DNA of 46,900 bases from Cudoniella acicularis (Eukaryota; Ascomycota; Leotiomycetes; Helotiales; Helotiaceae), in contig JAAMPI010000259.1 in the NCBI GenBank assembly GCA_013054445.1, positions 1-46,900 of the forward strand, in the 5' to 3' direction. Below, one piece after another: positions 18,916 through 30,309 of the stretch. Each line of letters opens with the position of its first letter. Positions within the stretch are counted from its first letter, which is position 1. The position numbers and the translations under genes are program-made. The notes under the pieces were generated by a model. It was not told where the DNA came from, ran no database searches, and saw only the letters and a program-made list of their open reading frames with translations.

Positions 18916-21054
18916 ATGGCTCCCAACGTATGTCACCATGCCGCTCCGGCCGGCTCCGTTGCACCCCAAAAGCATCCCTTGGACCCATTGGCCTCTTCCG
19001 AGATCATCCTGGTGTCAGCTCTCCTCAAAAGTAAATCACCAGATCAGAAACTACACTTCAAAATTATCTGCATCATTGAGCCTCCCAAAGCCCAGCTCCG
19101 GGAGTACCTTCAAGCGGAGAGAAAGGGCGATGTCACTCCGGTACTTCCGCGGCGAGCCTCCGCTCTATACTACCACCGAGGAACGTCCAATCTCTTTACA
19201 GGAATTGTTAATGTAGATGAGAAGATAGTTGAGAATGTCGAACAATTGGCGTCACACTTTCATGGACAGGCAGATATGAATGAGATTATTGAGTTGAGAG
19301 AGGCGTGTTTGAAGCATCCTAAGGTCATTGAGGCGATTGAACGGTACAAGCTTCCGAATCACTTGAAAGTTGTTTGTGATACCTGGCCGTACGGAAGAGA
19401 TTCTGATGATCATTTGCCTCGTTATGTACAGGTAGGAGCGTTTCTTGTAGTTGAAAAGAAACATTGAAGTGTTGACAAAAGGCAGTGTTATCTTTTTGCA
19501 GAGGGCGAACATCCAGGATCTAATCATTATGATATACCTCTTCCGTTCTCCCCTGTCCTGGATATGACTACCAGAGAACTTGTTGATATCATTCGATTGC
19601 CCACTGGAGCCGATTCGACACTGAAACCAAATGCAGTCTATGAGCCTCACCCTATCAAGGAGTACCACCACGATCTCCAAACTCAACCTGCACGGACGGA
19701 TCTCAAGCCATTAGTTATTCATCAACCTCAGGGCGTCTCGTTCAGTATTGACGGGTATCTGATCCAGTGGCAAAAATGGAGATTCAGGTTGGGTTTCAAC
19801 TGGAGAGAAGGAATGATTTTACACGATGTCACTTATGATGGCCGAGAGTTATTTCACCGGTTGAGCTTGAGTGAAATGTTTGTTCCTTATGGCGATCCAC
19901 GCATGCCATACTCGAGGAAGAGCGTGTTTGATGTTGGCGATATTGGCGCAGGGGCAACAGCCAACAATCTGTCTTTGGGATGTGACTGTCTGGGTATCAT
20001 CAAGGTAAACTTTCCAATATCTCTACGAGATTGATGGAACAGTCACTCACAGTTAAATAGTACTTCTCCTTCGTTATTTCGGACTCTAATGGCAAACCTT
20101 TTGAAAAGCCCAACGCCATCTGCATGCACGAAATCGATGATGGCATCGGCTGGAAGCACACCAACACCCGCACGGGCAGCGTCTCCATCGTTCGCTCCCG
20201 AGTACTTGTCCTACAAACAATCATCACAGTAGGAAACTACGAGTACATTTTCATGTGGCACCTCGACCAAGCAGCAGGCCTCCACTACCGCATCCAAGCC
20301 ACCGGAATCCTCTCTACAGCCCCCATCGACAAAGACACCACCGTCCCCTGGGGAACAAATGTCAACACCGGCGTCATAGCCCCCTTCCACCAGCACGTTT
20401 TCTCCCTTCGCATCGACCCCAACATCGACGGTCCAACCAACACCCTCGTAGAAGAAGACTCAATTGTCATGCCTTGGGACGAGCAGAACCCCTATGGAGT
20501 CGGGTACATCACGCAAAGCACACCGCTCAAAACATCAACATATTCCGACTCAGCACCCAACCGCGTGCACAAAATCATCAACCCATCCATCATCAACCCA
20601 ACAAGCAAAAAAACCAGTCGCCTACACAATCCACAGCCCACACAAACAAATGCTCCTCGCACACTCGTCATCCTACCACGCCCTGCGTGCCAAATACGCC
20701 CTGCACCCCTTCTGGGTAACCAGCTACTCCGACAGCGAACTCTACGCCGCAGGCGACTACACCTACCAATCGCACCCCTCTCTCACTTCCGACCTATCCA
20801 CTTGGGTAGGGAGAAAAGATGATACTGAGGGAAGGGATATTGTGGTATGGCATAGTATTTGTTTAACGCATAATCCGAGGTTGGAGGATTATCCCGTTAT
20901 GCCATGTGATACTATGGTGGTGAGTTTGAAACCGAGTGGGTTTTTTGACGGGAATCCCGCGCTGGATGTCCCACAGAGTACGCAGGGGACGAATAAGAGT
21001 CAGTTGGTGGAGGATGCGGCGTTGAAGAATGCGGTGGAGAAGGCGAAGTTGTGA
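18916..21054 (+). CDS. Peroxisomal copper amine oxidase, with a one-base frameshift
   Basis: Oxidises primary amines to aldehydes with NH3 and H2O2, using Cu(II) and topaquinone. Three exons: 18916-19431, 19486-20004 and 20061-21054, with introns of 54 and 56 bp. Once the frame is restored the product is about 675 residues, normal for the family. Active-site features: catalytic base Asp in FDVGDIG (about 321), the TPQ tyrosine in VGNYEY (Tyr about 405), copper ligands in FHQHVF (about 455 and 457) and the third His in LTHNPRLEDYPVMP (about 615). The C-terminus AKL is a PTS1 peroxisomal signal. A run of seven A at 20607-20613, where six would keep frame (PTSKK-PVAYTIH), shifts the reading between the second and third copper ligands. 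Everything downstream is conserved in the +1 frame, so this is either a recent mutation or a sequencing error. The ATG at 18916 fits the family and follows a probable 5' UTR intron. Confidence 0.9.
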
Positions 21055-22758
21055 GGTAAACAGACTCGTTTCTTTTTAGAAGAAACAAACAAACCGCCCT
21101 CGCGAGTAGCGAACTCAGTAATACTACTCCCCTCTCCTAACGATAAGAACTCAAAGCCCTCCAAATATTCCAAGCTCCAAAAACCCATAAAACCCAACCA
21201 AACTATCCAACAATTTGCCCCCCTTTTAAATCATTAAAGTGACACCTCCCTCTCCTAAGCGAGCCCCTTCCCCCTTTTCCCTCGCTCCCCACCCACAACC
21301 CCCTATTCACCCGTAGAACCCCCCTCCTCCCTCCCTCTACTTCGATGTAAACCCCAAATTCCACCTTTTCCCAAAAAAAAAACCCTATTCAAAAATTTCT
21401 CAAAGCGAAACCAGCTTCCTTCCTGTAATAGGTTTACCCACTAGAAAGAAAGAAAACTTGCAGGTCAGTCTCCCTACGTATATTCTGATACATTTGGGGG
21501 AGATATATAATGACCAACTTAGGTGTATTAAATTCGCTTTTCGCCCGGCTGAAAAAGGTTTTGTGTGATATTTACTTGTGCAGGGTAATTTTTATACGAT
21601 GGGAAGAATTGAAGAACAAGAGTGGTGATTTGGGGGGGGGGAAGAAATGTGGAGAATTTTGGAGAGGAGAGGGGTTCCTACACATTATTAGGTATTTGTG
21701 GGAAATTGGGGAGAGTAAGTACATCGGTGGGGAAGTTGGGAACCTAAGGGGCTCTCGGTCATATTTCCAATAAGAGATGTGATTGAAAGAAAATTCTTAG
21801 CGTATAGTTAGTCTTTATATTTCTGTGTTCACGGTTCTGTTCGATTAAGGATAGGTAGTTAAGCGTTGGATCCCGCCTTACCTTGTGCTACTTTTTTTTT
21901 AAACCCCCCCACCCCCTCCAAGGGCAGAGTTGTATTTCACATTCTCATAGTAAGGTATGAGCTTACAGAAAATCTCAAGTATGTTAAAATTCGGGTAGGC
22001 TTTGAATTGATGAATTCTTTTTAGAAAAAGAAATAAGCCGGTTTTGTGTTTGCTTTCATATTAAAGGATTGTGATTCGTTTTATTTAAAACCGAATTATA
22101 TATCTTTAAGTTAACAGGAAGTTTCGCTTGAGTTGCGCGTGGCACTTTAAAGGTTAAAAAGAACGACATATCTATCTTATTATGGACCTACATCTCATTT
22201 TTTTCCTGATTTCGAAATAATAATTAAAAGTATTAGAACTTTAAAAGCGTGATTGTTGTGTATAAGAGTATTAAAATCTCCCGGACCGTCTCTAAACTAG
22301 GTCTATTTAACGACATCACTCTAAACACTTAAAAGTATTTACATAAATACACACTCCTTTAAATAGGGAAATTTGAACGGTAGGTAGAAGATTTAGATCA
22401 TTTCTTTACAATGATATCTTCTAGTAGCAGAGTGCTGTAGTTTTCGAAGTGCTGTTGGTGAGTTCCATCGTAACACAGGCCCGGAAAAGGTAGAAGGGAT
22501 AACTTCCGAATTACAAAAGAGATTATTTATTTCCGCCAACTTTTTTCTTCTTTTTTTGAATCTCACAAGTCTCCCGTGCTTATTATGTCGTTAAGAATGT
22601 GTTTCTATTCTAGTCTATGCCGTCCTATTCCATGCTATTCTATGCCGTGCTGTGCAAATTACTATTCTAATGCTCTTTCTATGTGGTATCTATCTGCCCG
22701 TTGATAAACAACTTGAATTCTCAAGGAATCTTGTGGTAGTGAGAGAAAAAACCCCGAC
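21055..22758. other. Convergent intergenic region, AT-rich, no gene seen
   Basis: This lies between the 3' ends of the amine oxidase (plus) and adenine deaminase (minus) genes, so it holds terminators rather than promoters. It has C-rich runs near 21240-21400, homopolymers, and an AT-rich stretch at about 21960-22400 that may be old RIP-affected sequence. I found no inverted-repeat borders and no open frame with a recognisable domain. Confidence 0.4.
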
Positions 22759-23829
22759 TCAGATAACGATATCTTTGTACTTCTCGACCCACTCAACCAC
22801 CTTTTGGAGCAAGACATGTTTTCTCACCTCATCGCACCAACTCCCCTCAATAGCTGCTTCAGCAATGAATCGCCAATCCTTCAAACTGAGCCCGAAAGCC
22901 TCTTGAACAGCACAGTAATTGTCCAGGATGTAACCCCCAAAATATGCAGGATCGTCACTATTAATGCTGAACCTAACACCTTCATCCAAGAACCTCCTCA
23001 CAGGCAATTCCGCAACCTTGGTAACACACCGCAACCTGACATTACTGAGCGGACACATTGTAACGAGGATTTTCTCCCTAGCTACCCTCTGCAGCAACTT
23101 CTCATCCTCCACAAGCCTAATCCCGTGATCAATCCGTTGCGTTTTGCAGATATCGAGCGCCTTTGAAATGTATGTAGTATCGCCTTCTTCGCCTGCGTGA
23201 GCGGTGCGTCGAATCCCTGCTTCAGCGGCAGAGGCGTAGACTTCTCTGAATATTTCTGGGGGAAAGCCGACTTCGCTACTGTCGAGGCCGATGCCTGCTA
23301 CTATGCCGTTGGAAAAGTGACCAAGGGAGACGGCTTCTTGGTATGTGACGTCGGCGTCTGTTTCGGAGAGATGGCGCAGGAAGCATAATATCAGTTTGGA
23401 GGTTAAGCCGAAGTCTTTTTCTGCTCGTTTTTGTGCTGCAACTAGGCCGTTTACGACTGTGCTGTAGGGGATTTTGCGATGCGTGTGTGCCTGTGGGTCG
23501 AAGAATATCTCGGCGTGGTGGACGCCGTCTTGGTGTGCTCTTGTGAAGTATTCATACGCCAGCGATTCGAAGTCGGATTCGGTGATTAACACGGACATGC
23601 CAATGAAGTAGTAGTGAAGGAAGTCATTGAGGGAGGTGAAGTGTTCGTATCTGGCTTCGAGAGCTTCGAGAGATGCGAAGGAGGGGTCGAAGGCTGGATC
23701 GGGAAGCGGTACGTTGTTGGCTTTTGCGAGGCGGAAGAGGAGAGCTGGTGATAGAGAGCCTTCGATGTGTAGGTGATGTTCGCATTTTGGCAGATCCTGG
23801 AGGAACTGATGGGTGTCGGATTGGCACAT
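22759..23829 (-). CDS. AAH1: Adenine deaminase (Aah1-type)
   Basis: Converts adenine to hypoxanthine in purine salvage; the fungal enzyme is a soluble zinc amidohydrolase related to adenosine deaminase. A single exon of 356 residues, the usual length. Zinc ligands are His19 and His21 in CEHHLHIEGSL, His211 in HAGEEG and Asp292 in SINSDDPAYF. Glu214 is the catalytic glutamate and His235 lies in IDHGIRL. The SDDPAYFGGY motif and SNVRL favour the fungal adenine deaminase subgroup over true adenosine deaminases. No intron is needed and the ATG at 23829 begins just before the conserved domain. The gene converges with the amine oxidase; no functional link between them is evident. Confidence 0.88.
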   Translation of the reverse strand: MCQSDTHQFLQDLPKCEHHLHIEGSLSPALLFRLAKANNVPLPDPAFDPSFASLEALEARYEHFTSLNDFLHYYFIGMSVLITESDFESLAYEYFTRAHQDGVHHAEIFFDPQAHTHRKIPYSTVVNGLVAAQKRAEKDFGLTSKLILCFLRHLSETDADVTYQEAVSLGHFSNGIVAGIGLDSSEVGFPPEIFREVYASAAEAGIRRTAHAGEEGDTTYISKALDICKTQRIDHGIRLVEDEKLLQRVAREKILVTMCPLSNVRLRCVTKVAELPVRRFLDEGVRFSINSDDPAYFGGYILDNYCAVQEAFGLSLKDWRFIAEAAIEGSWCDEVRKHVLLQKVVEWVEKYKDIVI

Positions 23830-26800
23830 GTTGGAAGAGAGGCCTTGGGAAAGAAGACTTGGTTTGGCAAGAAGTTGGCGTAGTTGGGTAGGAGAAAACG
23901 TAAATGATATGCTCTTAGGTTGTTAGATCTCCCGAAAGAAACTGTGAAATTTTCAAAGCTGGACCAAGTAGTTTCCAGGTTGATCCTTGAAAAGTTTTAT
24001 AGGAATTTTGAGGAGATTCGTCAGGATTATTACCGTAGATTTCGAATTATTCAACAACGTATAGAGAAATTGATTCAAGAAAAGGATGCTCGATGACAAG
24101 ACTAAGAAAATTCACCTCGAGGTATGTTCAACTCGGCCTGTTGTCAGAGAATTGACATATAACTACAGAGAATTCTCTGAATGTTGCTAGCGGAGCTTCG
24201 AAAATGCTTTTTTCTTACCCCGCTGGCAGAATATCCAAAGGCGGTGAAGACTTCCGGGAAGGGCGGCGGCGATCTCCGGAAAGCCGTTCCGTTCTCCGTA
24301 CCTGACAGGAACCAAAGCAGCAAAAAACAAGGTTCACGAATCACCAGCGACCTGGAAAATCATGGACACCTCAGCTGCCGTCCAAGGGAACAAGGTTGAG
24401 TCTTCCGGCATCTGCTGTGGAACCGTGGCATTGCCATAGTTGAGACGGTTTTTAGCTCGACACAACTGAGTAATCGATGACTGCATCAACCGCGTATTCG
24501 ATGGCTCCATCAACAGGATGCTTTGTAGGATGTCTGCCGATTTGCAAAACATTACTCATCCCATTTCCCTGCACCCTTCCTCGCCTCTGTTCTGGATTCC
24601 TTGTATCATAGTACCATTCCGGAGGTATATCGACTACAAACACCCGGCCAAGCTTCGTAGTCGACCGACTTGGCCACGATCACGCTCGCATCAAGGACGC
24701 GTTTTCGATACAGCCCGGTTGCGGGGCCTGACCGACACGTCTGCGGAAAAGAATATTCAGCGCTGAAAATAGGATCTCCAGGAGTCTAGGAGGATCTGCC
24801 GACGACCCTTGAGGCACACTCGAGTTGCACAGTGGGCATTACCAGCATACACGGGCAGCTCGCAGGAGCTTAGAGCAGCAACGACCCACTGGCACTTCAC
24901 CGAGTTTATCCTGGCCCGGGCCCCGTCACGTCGCTTGCAAGGAGTCGAGGACGCCTGCCTGTTGTCTGGAGCCCTGCGGAAAGCTTCCTGGTTCCTGGTC
25001 GATAATTTCGACGCGCTTGGGGTGGCAAATCCCCAAATCCCAAAGGCAGTCAGTTTGCAGGCAAAGGTAGCTCTTTGCAGACATCTTCGCAGGTCGAAAG
25101 CCCAAGCTCTAGTTCAGGAATTGGACATCCGACTGTGGACGACGAATAGATGTCCCCGGCCCGTTTCGCAGACGAAGTCAGCCGTCCGTCAGCATGTCCA
25201 CACCTGTCTCCCGTCGCCGTGACCGGGTGGCCCAGCTCTCAGTCGCCGAGACTCTTCCCGTGGAGGTGGATACCGATCTGGCGGGCCACTTACCGGTAGG
25301 TCGCACCAACTTGACCAACAGATCCAACAGACCCTCGGGACTGTCATCTCGTTTCAGACTTCCTTGCGGGAAATCCCACAAATTGATTGTCATCCGTAAC
25401 GGCGGGTTTGATCGATGCAGGTGGGGGGAACATCCGAGATCGTCCCCGGAGAGGCCAGCCCAGATGCCTGCAATCGCTACTTCTAGATCATCAGTACTTT
25501 TCTGCAAGATAGGGGGAACACAAGCCGGCGTTGGAAGCAACAATTCGATGCATAAATGCCCGTTTGACACGAGGGATGCGAAAATAGAGACGCTTTGAAC
25601 CTGGGCAATTGCCGAAACCCCTCCTCTAAGATCATCATCTCTTAGCTTTTGACATGAGCGAAATCGGAGAACCTTGCAACAGACGTCAACCGTATCCACC
25701 AGGTCTTCAACGTCCCAAAGAGCGTCCGCAGAACCGAGTCAACCGCCAATGCACCACAAGTTGAGGCTGTGCATGAGAAAACTCAGTCAGCGGAAGAGCA
25801 TCCTATTCGGGAGGGGCCCACTCTGGAGACCCAAATTCGTTATGTCGAAGCCACAAAGTTAAGTTCACGGGCTTCAGTTGTAGCTTCGCATGATTTGTGT
25901 AAATATTTTGGACTTGTTGGGACGTTGGAGAAACGAATCATGTCTTCCGCTATAACGACCTAGCCAATACCATGAACTCTGGAGTCTGGAATGATAAGGT
26001 TTGTGAAGATCAGCAAAGGATCTCGTTTCGGTTCCATACTTTATTGGCTTGTCGCTTCGCATGCTGGGAATAATAGGGGTTCAACTATAAGTTGCGCTTT
26101 TAACTGTCGATCTTAATGGCATGAAAAATATCTGCAAAGCTATTGAATGACGAACAGCTGATAAACGACAAGGACAGGAAACTTCGAGGCAATAAAAGCA
26201 AACAGCACTGACTTCAAGGTAGACGTATCTTTTTTCGCATTCAATATACCAAATATAGCACCTCGGGATCATGCTGTTTGAGAGATATCAGGCCAAAGTT
26301 TGGATAACGCAAAGCGGATGTTCAATTTGGCTTTTCCACGTGCGGCATCCATCTAGAACAAAACTCTATTGGGTTTCAAGCATGGCAGAGTTGCAGCAGA
26401 TCATTTGGTTTGTCGAAGTCTGGAAATATGCCGATCTCTTAATTCAGACTGGTATCTTGACGGCCTAGCAACACCAAGTCGCCAGTGTCGAAGTCGGCTG
26501 TTATCGTATTTGTACATCGATATGTCAGTGGAGAAGGACAATCATTGTTTCTCAGAAGAAGGCCCCGCTCACATGTCAACTTATTTGAATTTCCATTCAC
26601 AAACCCGACACCCGACACCCCAATAATCTCCGAAAAAGGAAAGACGTGAACCTCCGCATTCAACTCGGACGATTGACACAATGATGCAGAATACCGACGA
26701 TCTATTTAGTCCGCATTATGCGTTGTATGCCCGTACCCAATTCGAATACATTTCCCGACGGAGCCTAGCCGGTAGGCGACCATCCGAAAACTTTTGGGGT

Positions 26801-29800
26801 TTTTACAGATGTATATGAGCAACTTAATATTATCGAAGAGGCGCCCAAGCATTGCGACTAGAGACCGGCAGTGAACATAAGGTCTAACACACCAGTCCAA
26901 AACCGCTATGTAAGAGGTAAGTTGCATGCACGTTCCCATACTCACAACAACCTACGTCGAGCCAGTCGTAGCACTCTGAAGCAAGTCGCCGAGAAGCGGG
27001 AGAGAGGGCTGATGGAACCGCAGACGGGACAAAAGAGGAGGGGGGGAGACCGTGCGTGCTATGATCTAGTAGCAACTCAGAAAAGACGAAAAAGAGTGAT
27101 CTCGTGCGCTCATCAGATGGCCGAACATAATTTATACAGTTGCATACGGCAAAAGCGGGAGTTTTGGCAAAGTGCTTTGAGCCTGCGGAATAATAGAGCA
27201 ATGTGATATCGATCTCCAGGTTTCACCGCTTGGAAAGGCTTAAGCTGCTGCACTGCAGAGGAACCGAAGGCAATGCGCAGCGCAGTGCAGTGCGGTGCAA
27301 AGGGCAGGGACAGCGGCAGTCGGCTTACCGGTAAGGAAATATGGAGTTCTACGGTGGGCGGTTGGTGGCAAGCAAAATTAATGTTTCAAGGCACAACTTG
27401 GAAGTGGAGTGGAGTGGCCAGTGGAATCAGTAGAGACTGACGCTGGACGCTACTGGAGCCGGGACATGGGCGCAAGTAGCGTGCTCCAGGCTTCTCCAGC
27501 CTCTCCAGCCTCTCCAAGGTCCGGGCAGCAGGGCTCCAACCTTCCATGGCCCCCTTTTCCAGGATCCAAAGCCAAGCGCAGTTAACGCACTCATCCCAAG
27601 TCGCTGGCTGCTGGCGCGGGCTCTGCTGGCAGTGGCTACTCTGTACAGCACAAGCCGGCCTGGCTGTCTGTCTCAACCCACGCCGCTACCCACCCGCGAG
27701 ACCACCGCAGCCAATCCCGCCGGTCACGTCTTTCGACCTTCCTGTTGGATGCCGTCTCCGAAGCTCCAGCGAACAGTTCCGTGCAGCTTCTCCACGCGCC
27801 CAAGGCGTGTCCAGGACAAGAACACCCCACATACGGCAGCTAGGGGCCAGTCGGAACTTGCCTGAGCCTGTCTCTTCTGAGCATCGGCTTCGAAACAAAC
27901 CGTCAGGTCCTCTGCCTAACTTTCTTTTGTCGTCGTTCTCGCTGGGGCACAACTGGTAGCGACGTGTCCACTTGGTATCCGCCAGCCACGCAAAGTATGG
28001 CTGTCCAAGGCGTTCAGGACGGGACCGCAAGTTCGCTGAAGGCTAGGGACCGGCCTCGTCCGAGTAGGTTGTCCATCACTCCTCCATCACCGGGCTCCTC
28101 GGATTGACTAGGGCAAGCAGCGATCCAGGCTGCATCGCGCGCCGCAAGGCAAAAAGCAAAAAGGTAAAATGCAGAGTGGAAGAGTTGAAACGCCTACAGA
28201 TGTCAATCGACTTCCCTATTGGGCACATGGCTCAAGGAGCCCTGGGCGACCCTTTGGCAACTGCTCTGATGGCGCAAAAGCCGGCTGCTACAGCGGCATT
28301 TGAAAGAAAGTCAAATTCGTACATATCTTCTGCTCCATGCTCTCGATTATCCCCGGTCAATAACTCTTTCAGGGTCCGATCAGAACCGCTTCGCCCTCCC
28401 CAACAGCCTTGCATACATTATCATGCATCTTCGGTCTATCTGGCCCTGCTGATCTTGAACACAACATGCCGTCGAGACATCCTCCGAGGTCCCCTGGTGA
28501 CACCGTTTCCACGCTCCCTCCACTGTGAATCCAGTTATTGTTCACTTCAAGGGCAAGGATTGCAACGATCACCTCTTATCCGATCACAGTTATCCCCAGT
28601 CCCAGCATACTCACTGCAAGCCAGGGCTTCGAACGGGACCGCCTGATAAATCCCCTTGAAGCAACGCTACTTGTTTGCCAAGACCAGGCTTGAAAGGTAT
28701 AGCATTTGCGCGAATATATACCCTCCACTGCCGTCGTACAGGAGTGAGGTTAACCACACAGCCTTCTACACGTGCCGTTGCATATTCTGAGGTACAGGCG
28801 AGACGCACCACAAGCCCGAGGACGACGCTGCGCCCATTCTACGCCAGATCTTCCACCCTCAAATTCCTCCGGACTTGCTTTCATGAGGCCATCATCGAAC
28901 CCAAAGACTTCTTTTCCGATCTCCTGGAGTTTAGCTGTCCTATCAACGGGCCGAACCTTTCGGCAGCGTGTCCCGAAAGCGGACTGAAATCCAGACGTAC
29001 ATATGCAAAGTGCGCGACAGGGACACATTCCACGCCACGCCCCGAAAACAGCTGCACTTGGATTTAGAGCGACCAGTGGAGATCTGTGAAACATTTTCCC
29101 CGGTATGTTTTTTTAATATATTTGAATATTTTCTCCCCTGACATGGAGATGGAAGAGGCGGCTCATCAGTACCGAGCTGCTTGCTTACCGCACGAGTTCC
29201 TGAAGCACACAATGAGCAATGCACATCATGTCCCGGTGTACGACACAACTGCCTGCCGACCCGGCAACCACACGGGCAAGCTGCAATCTACAAGCTGTGA
29301 TTCGCGCTTGCAGAGGATTGCTGCATCAAGGCCCTCTTGGGTGCTTCGGAGAGATCTTGCCATCCTCCAGGGCCTCGACGGAAGCAGACCTGGACGTTGT
29401 TCCCTTTGCCCTTCGCCTTTCTGGTGCATGAATTCCCCCTGCCAATGGCGGCGGGTGTCGAGGACGATAACTGCAAGGTTCGAATCGCCATCGCTACTTT
29501 AACGGACGAGGCAGACATGGATTTTCGGGTAGCAGGGCAAGCTGTCCAGGGCCTCGAGATTTCACAACCTCTGCTTTAAATGCTTGTAATCCCACGCTTG
29601 GCATTGGAATACTCCAGATTTTCCAATCAGCCTTAAAGGCGAGGGCCAATGCTGGTGCATCTGTCATATACCCCCCTCCTGGAACAGCCCGCACCTATGA
29701 AAGTCTCACATAAATCCATTTCTTCATTCAAGTGTCGGCATTTCCTCTCCTCTACGTATCTTTACCGCACCAATATGATTTCGTCGCCCACACTCATATA

Positions 29801-30309
29801 TTCTTCAACCAACGACGATCCTTCTCAACGCACCTAGCTGATCAATCCCCTGCAACAGATCAAGACCTTTACCGTACGGATCACCTGCCGATATTTGGTA
29901 GCTCTGGCTGTTGGCGTAGAGTGGGGTCGTTTCTTGCCCAAGCACGCTGAAGACCTGCATCGGAACTTAGCAGCCCTGAGGTTGCACCAAACTGTAGCCC
30001 CGGGCGGCGTCTCGCGGATCTGCCAGATCCTGGAGGAAAAGATACCATAGCCCATTTTTGCAGAGGCAATCCTGTCTTCTGACTAAATCATCTATTGCTG
30101 GCCATTGTTTTTCAACGGCTATTTAATTATTGCCTTATCGGACGTCTGTGGGGAGATTTGGTTACCATTCGGAAGCTTTTGACGCACCCACAAATTTGGG
30201 CAATGAGGCTGGATTTTTCGACGTCCACCTTAACCTCAACTCCTCCTTTCTGTCTGATACCATCGGGTCTTGTTTGTTCTGGATAAAGCTACCAACTTCA
30301 GGCCTTAAG
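23830..30309. other. 6.5-kb region with no supported gene, upstream of a Zn2Cys6 factor
   Basis: This region has normal, not AT-rich, composition and many short overlapping open frames on both strands, none with a recognisable domain. The right end (about 29700-30309) is CT-rich like a fungal promoter and 5' UTR. At 27250-27310 there are alternating GCAGTGCAG-like words, and at about 27495-27520 a short TCTCCAGCC tandem. Around 25190-25963 protein-like segments lie in different frames and may be a decayed gene (separate entry). The rest may be a long regulatory region, an untranslated leader, or hold non-coding RNA; the sequence alone does not say. Confidence 0.4.
25194..25963 (+). pseudogene. 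Possible decayed unidentified gene
   Basis: Three protein-like stretches follow each other in changing frames. The first is an ATG frame from 25194 (MSTPVSRRRDRVAQLSVAET...). The second is a helix-like LDQQIQQTLGTVISFQTSLR segment near 25310-25370. The third is an open frame at 25658-25963 that includes VNRIHQVFNVPKSVRRTEST and ends near KYFGLVGTLEKRIMSSAITT. I know no family for any of them. I see no intron set that joins them cleanly, so frameshifts in a dead gene or chance are both possible. Confidence 0.2.

Noticed and set aside
27546..27959. 137-codon plus-strand open frame upstream of the transcription factor
   Set aside because: Overlaps long frames on the opposite strand, has no recognisable domain, and its composition follows the local GC-rich sequence.
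29470..29500. GGTTCGAATCGCC, resembling a tRNA B box
   Set aside because: No matching A box, acceptor stem or anticodon arm could be built around it.
30130..30309. Upstream extension of the transcription-factor frame
   Set aside because: It begins with TTG rather than ATG and the added residues are not protein-like; the first in-frame ATG is at 30310.
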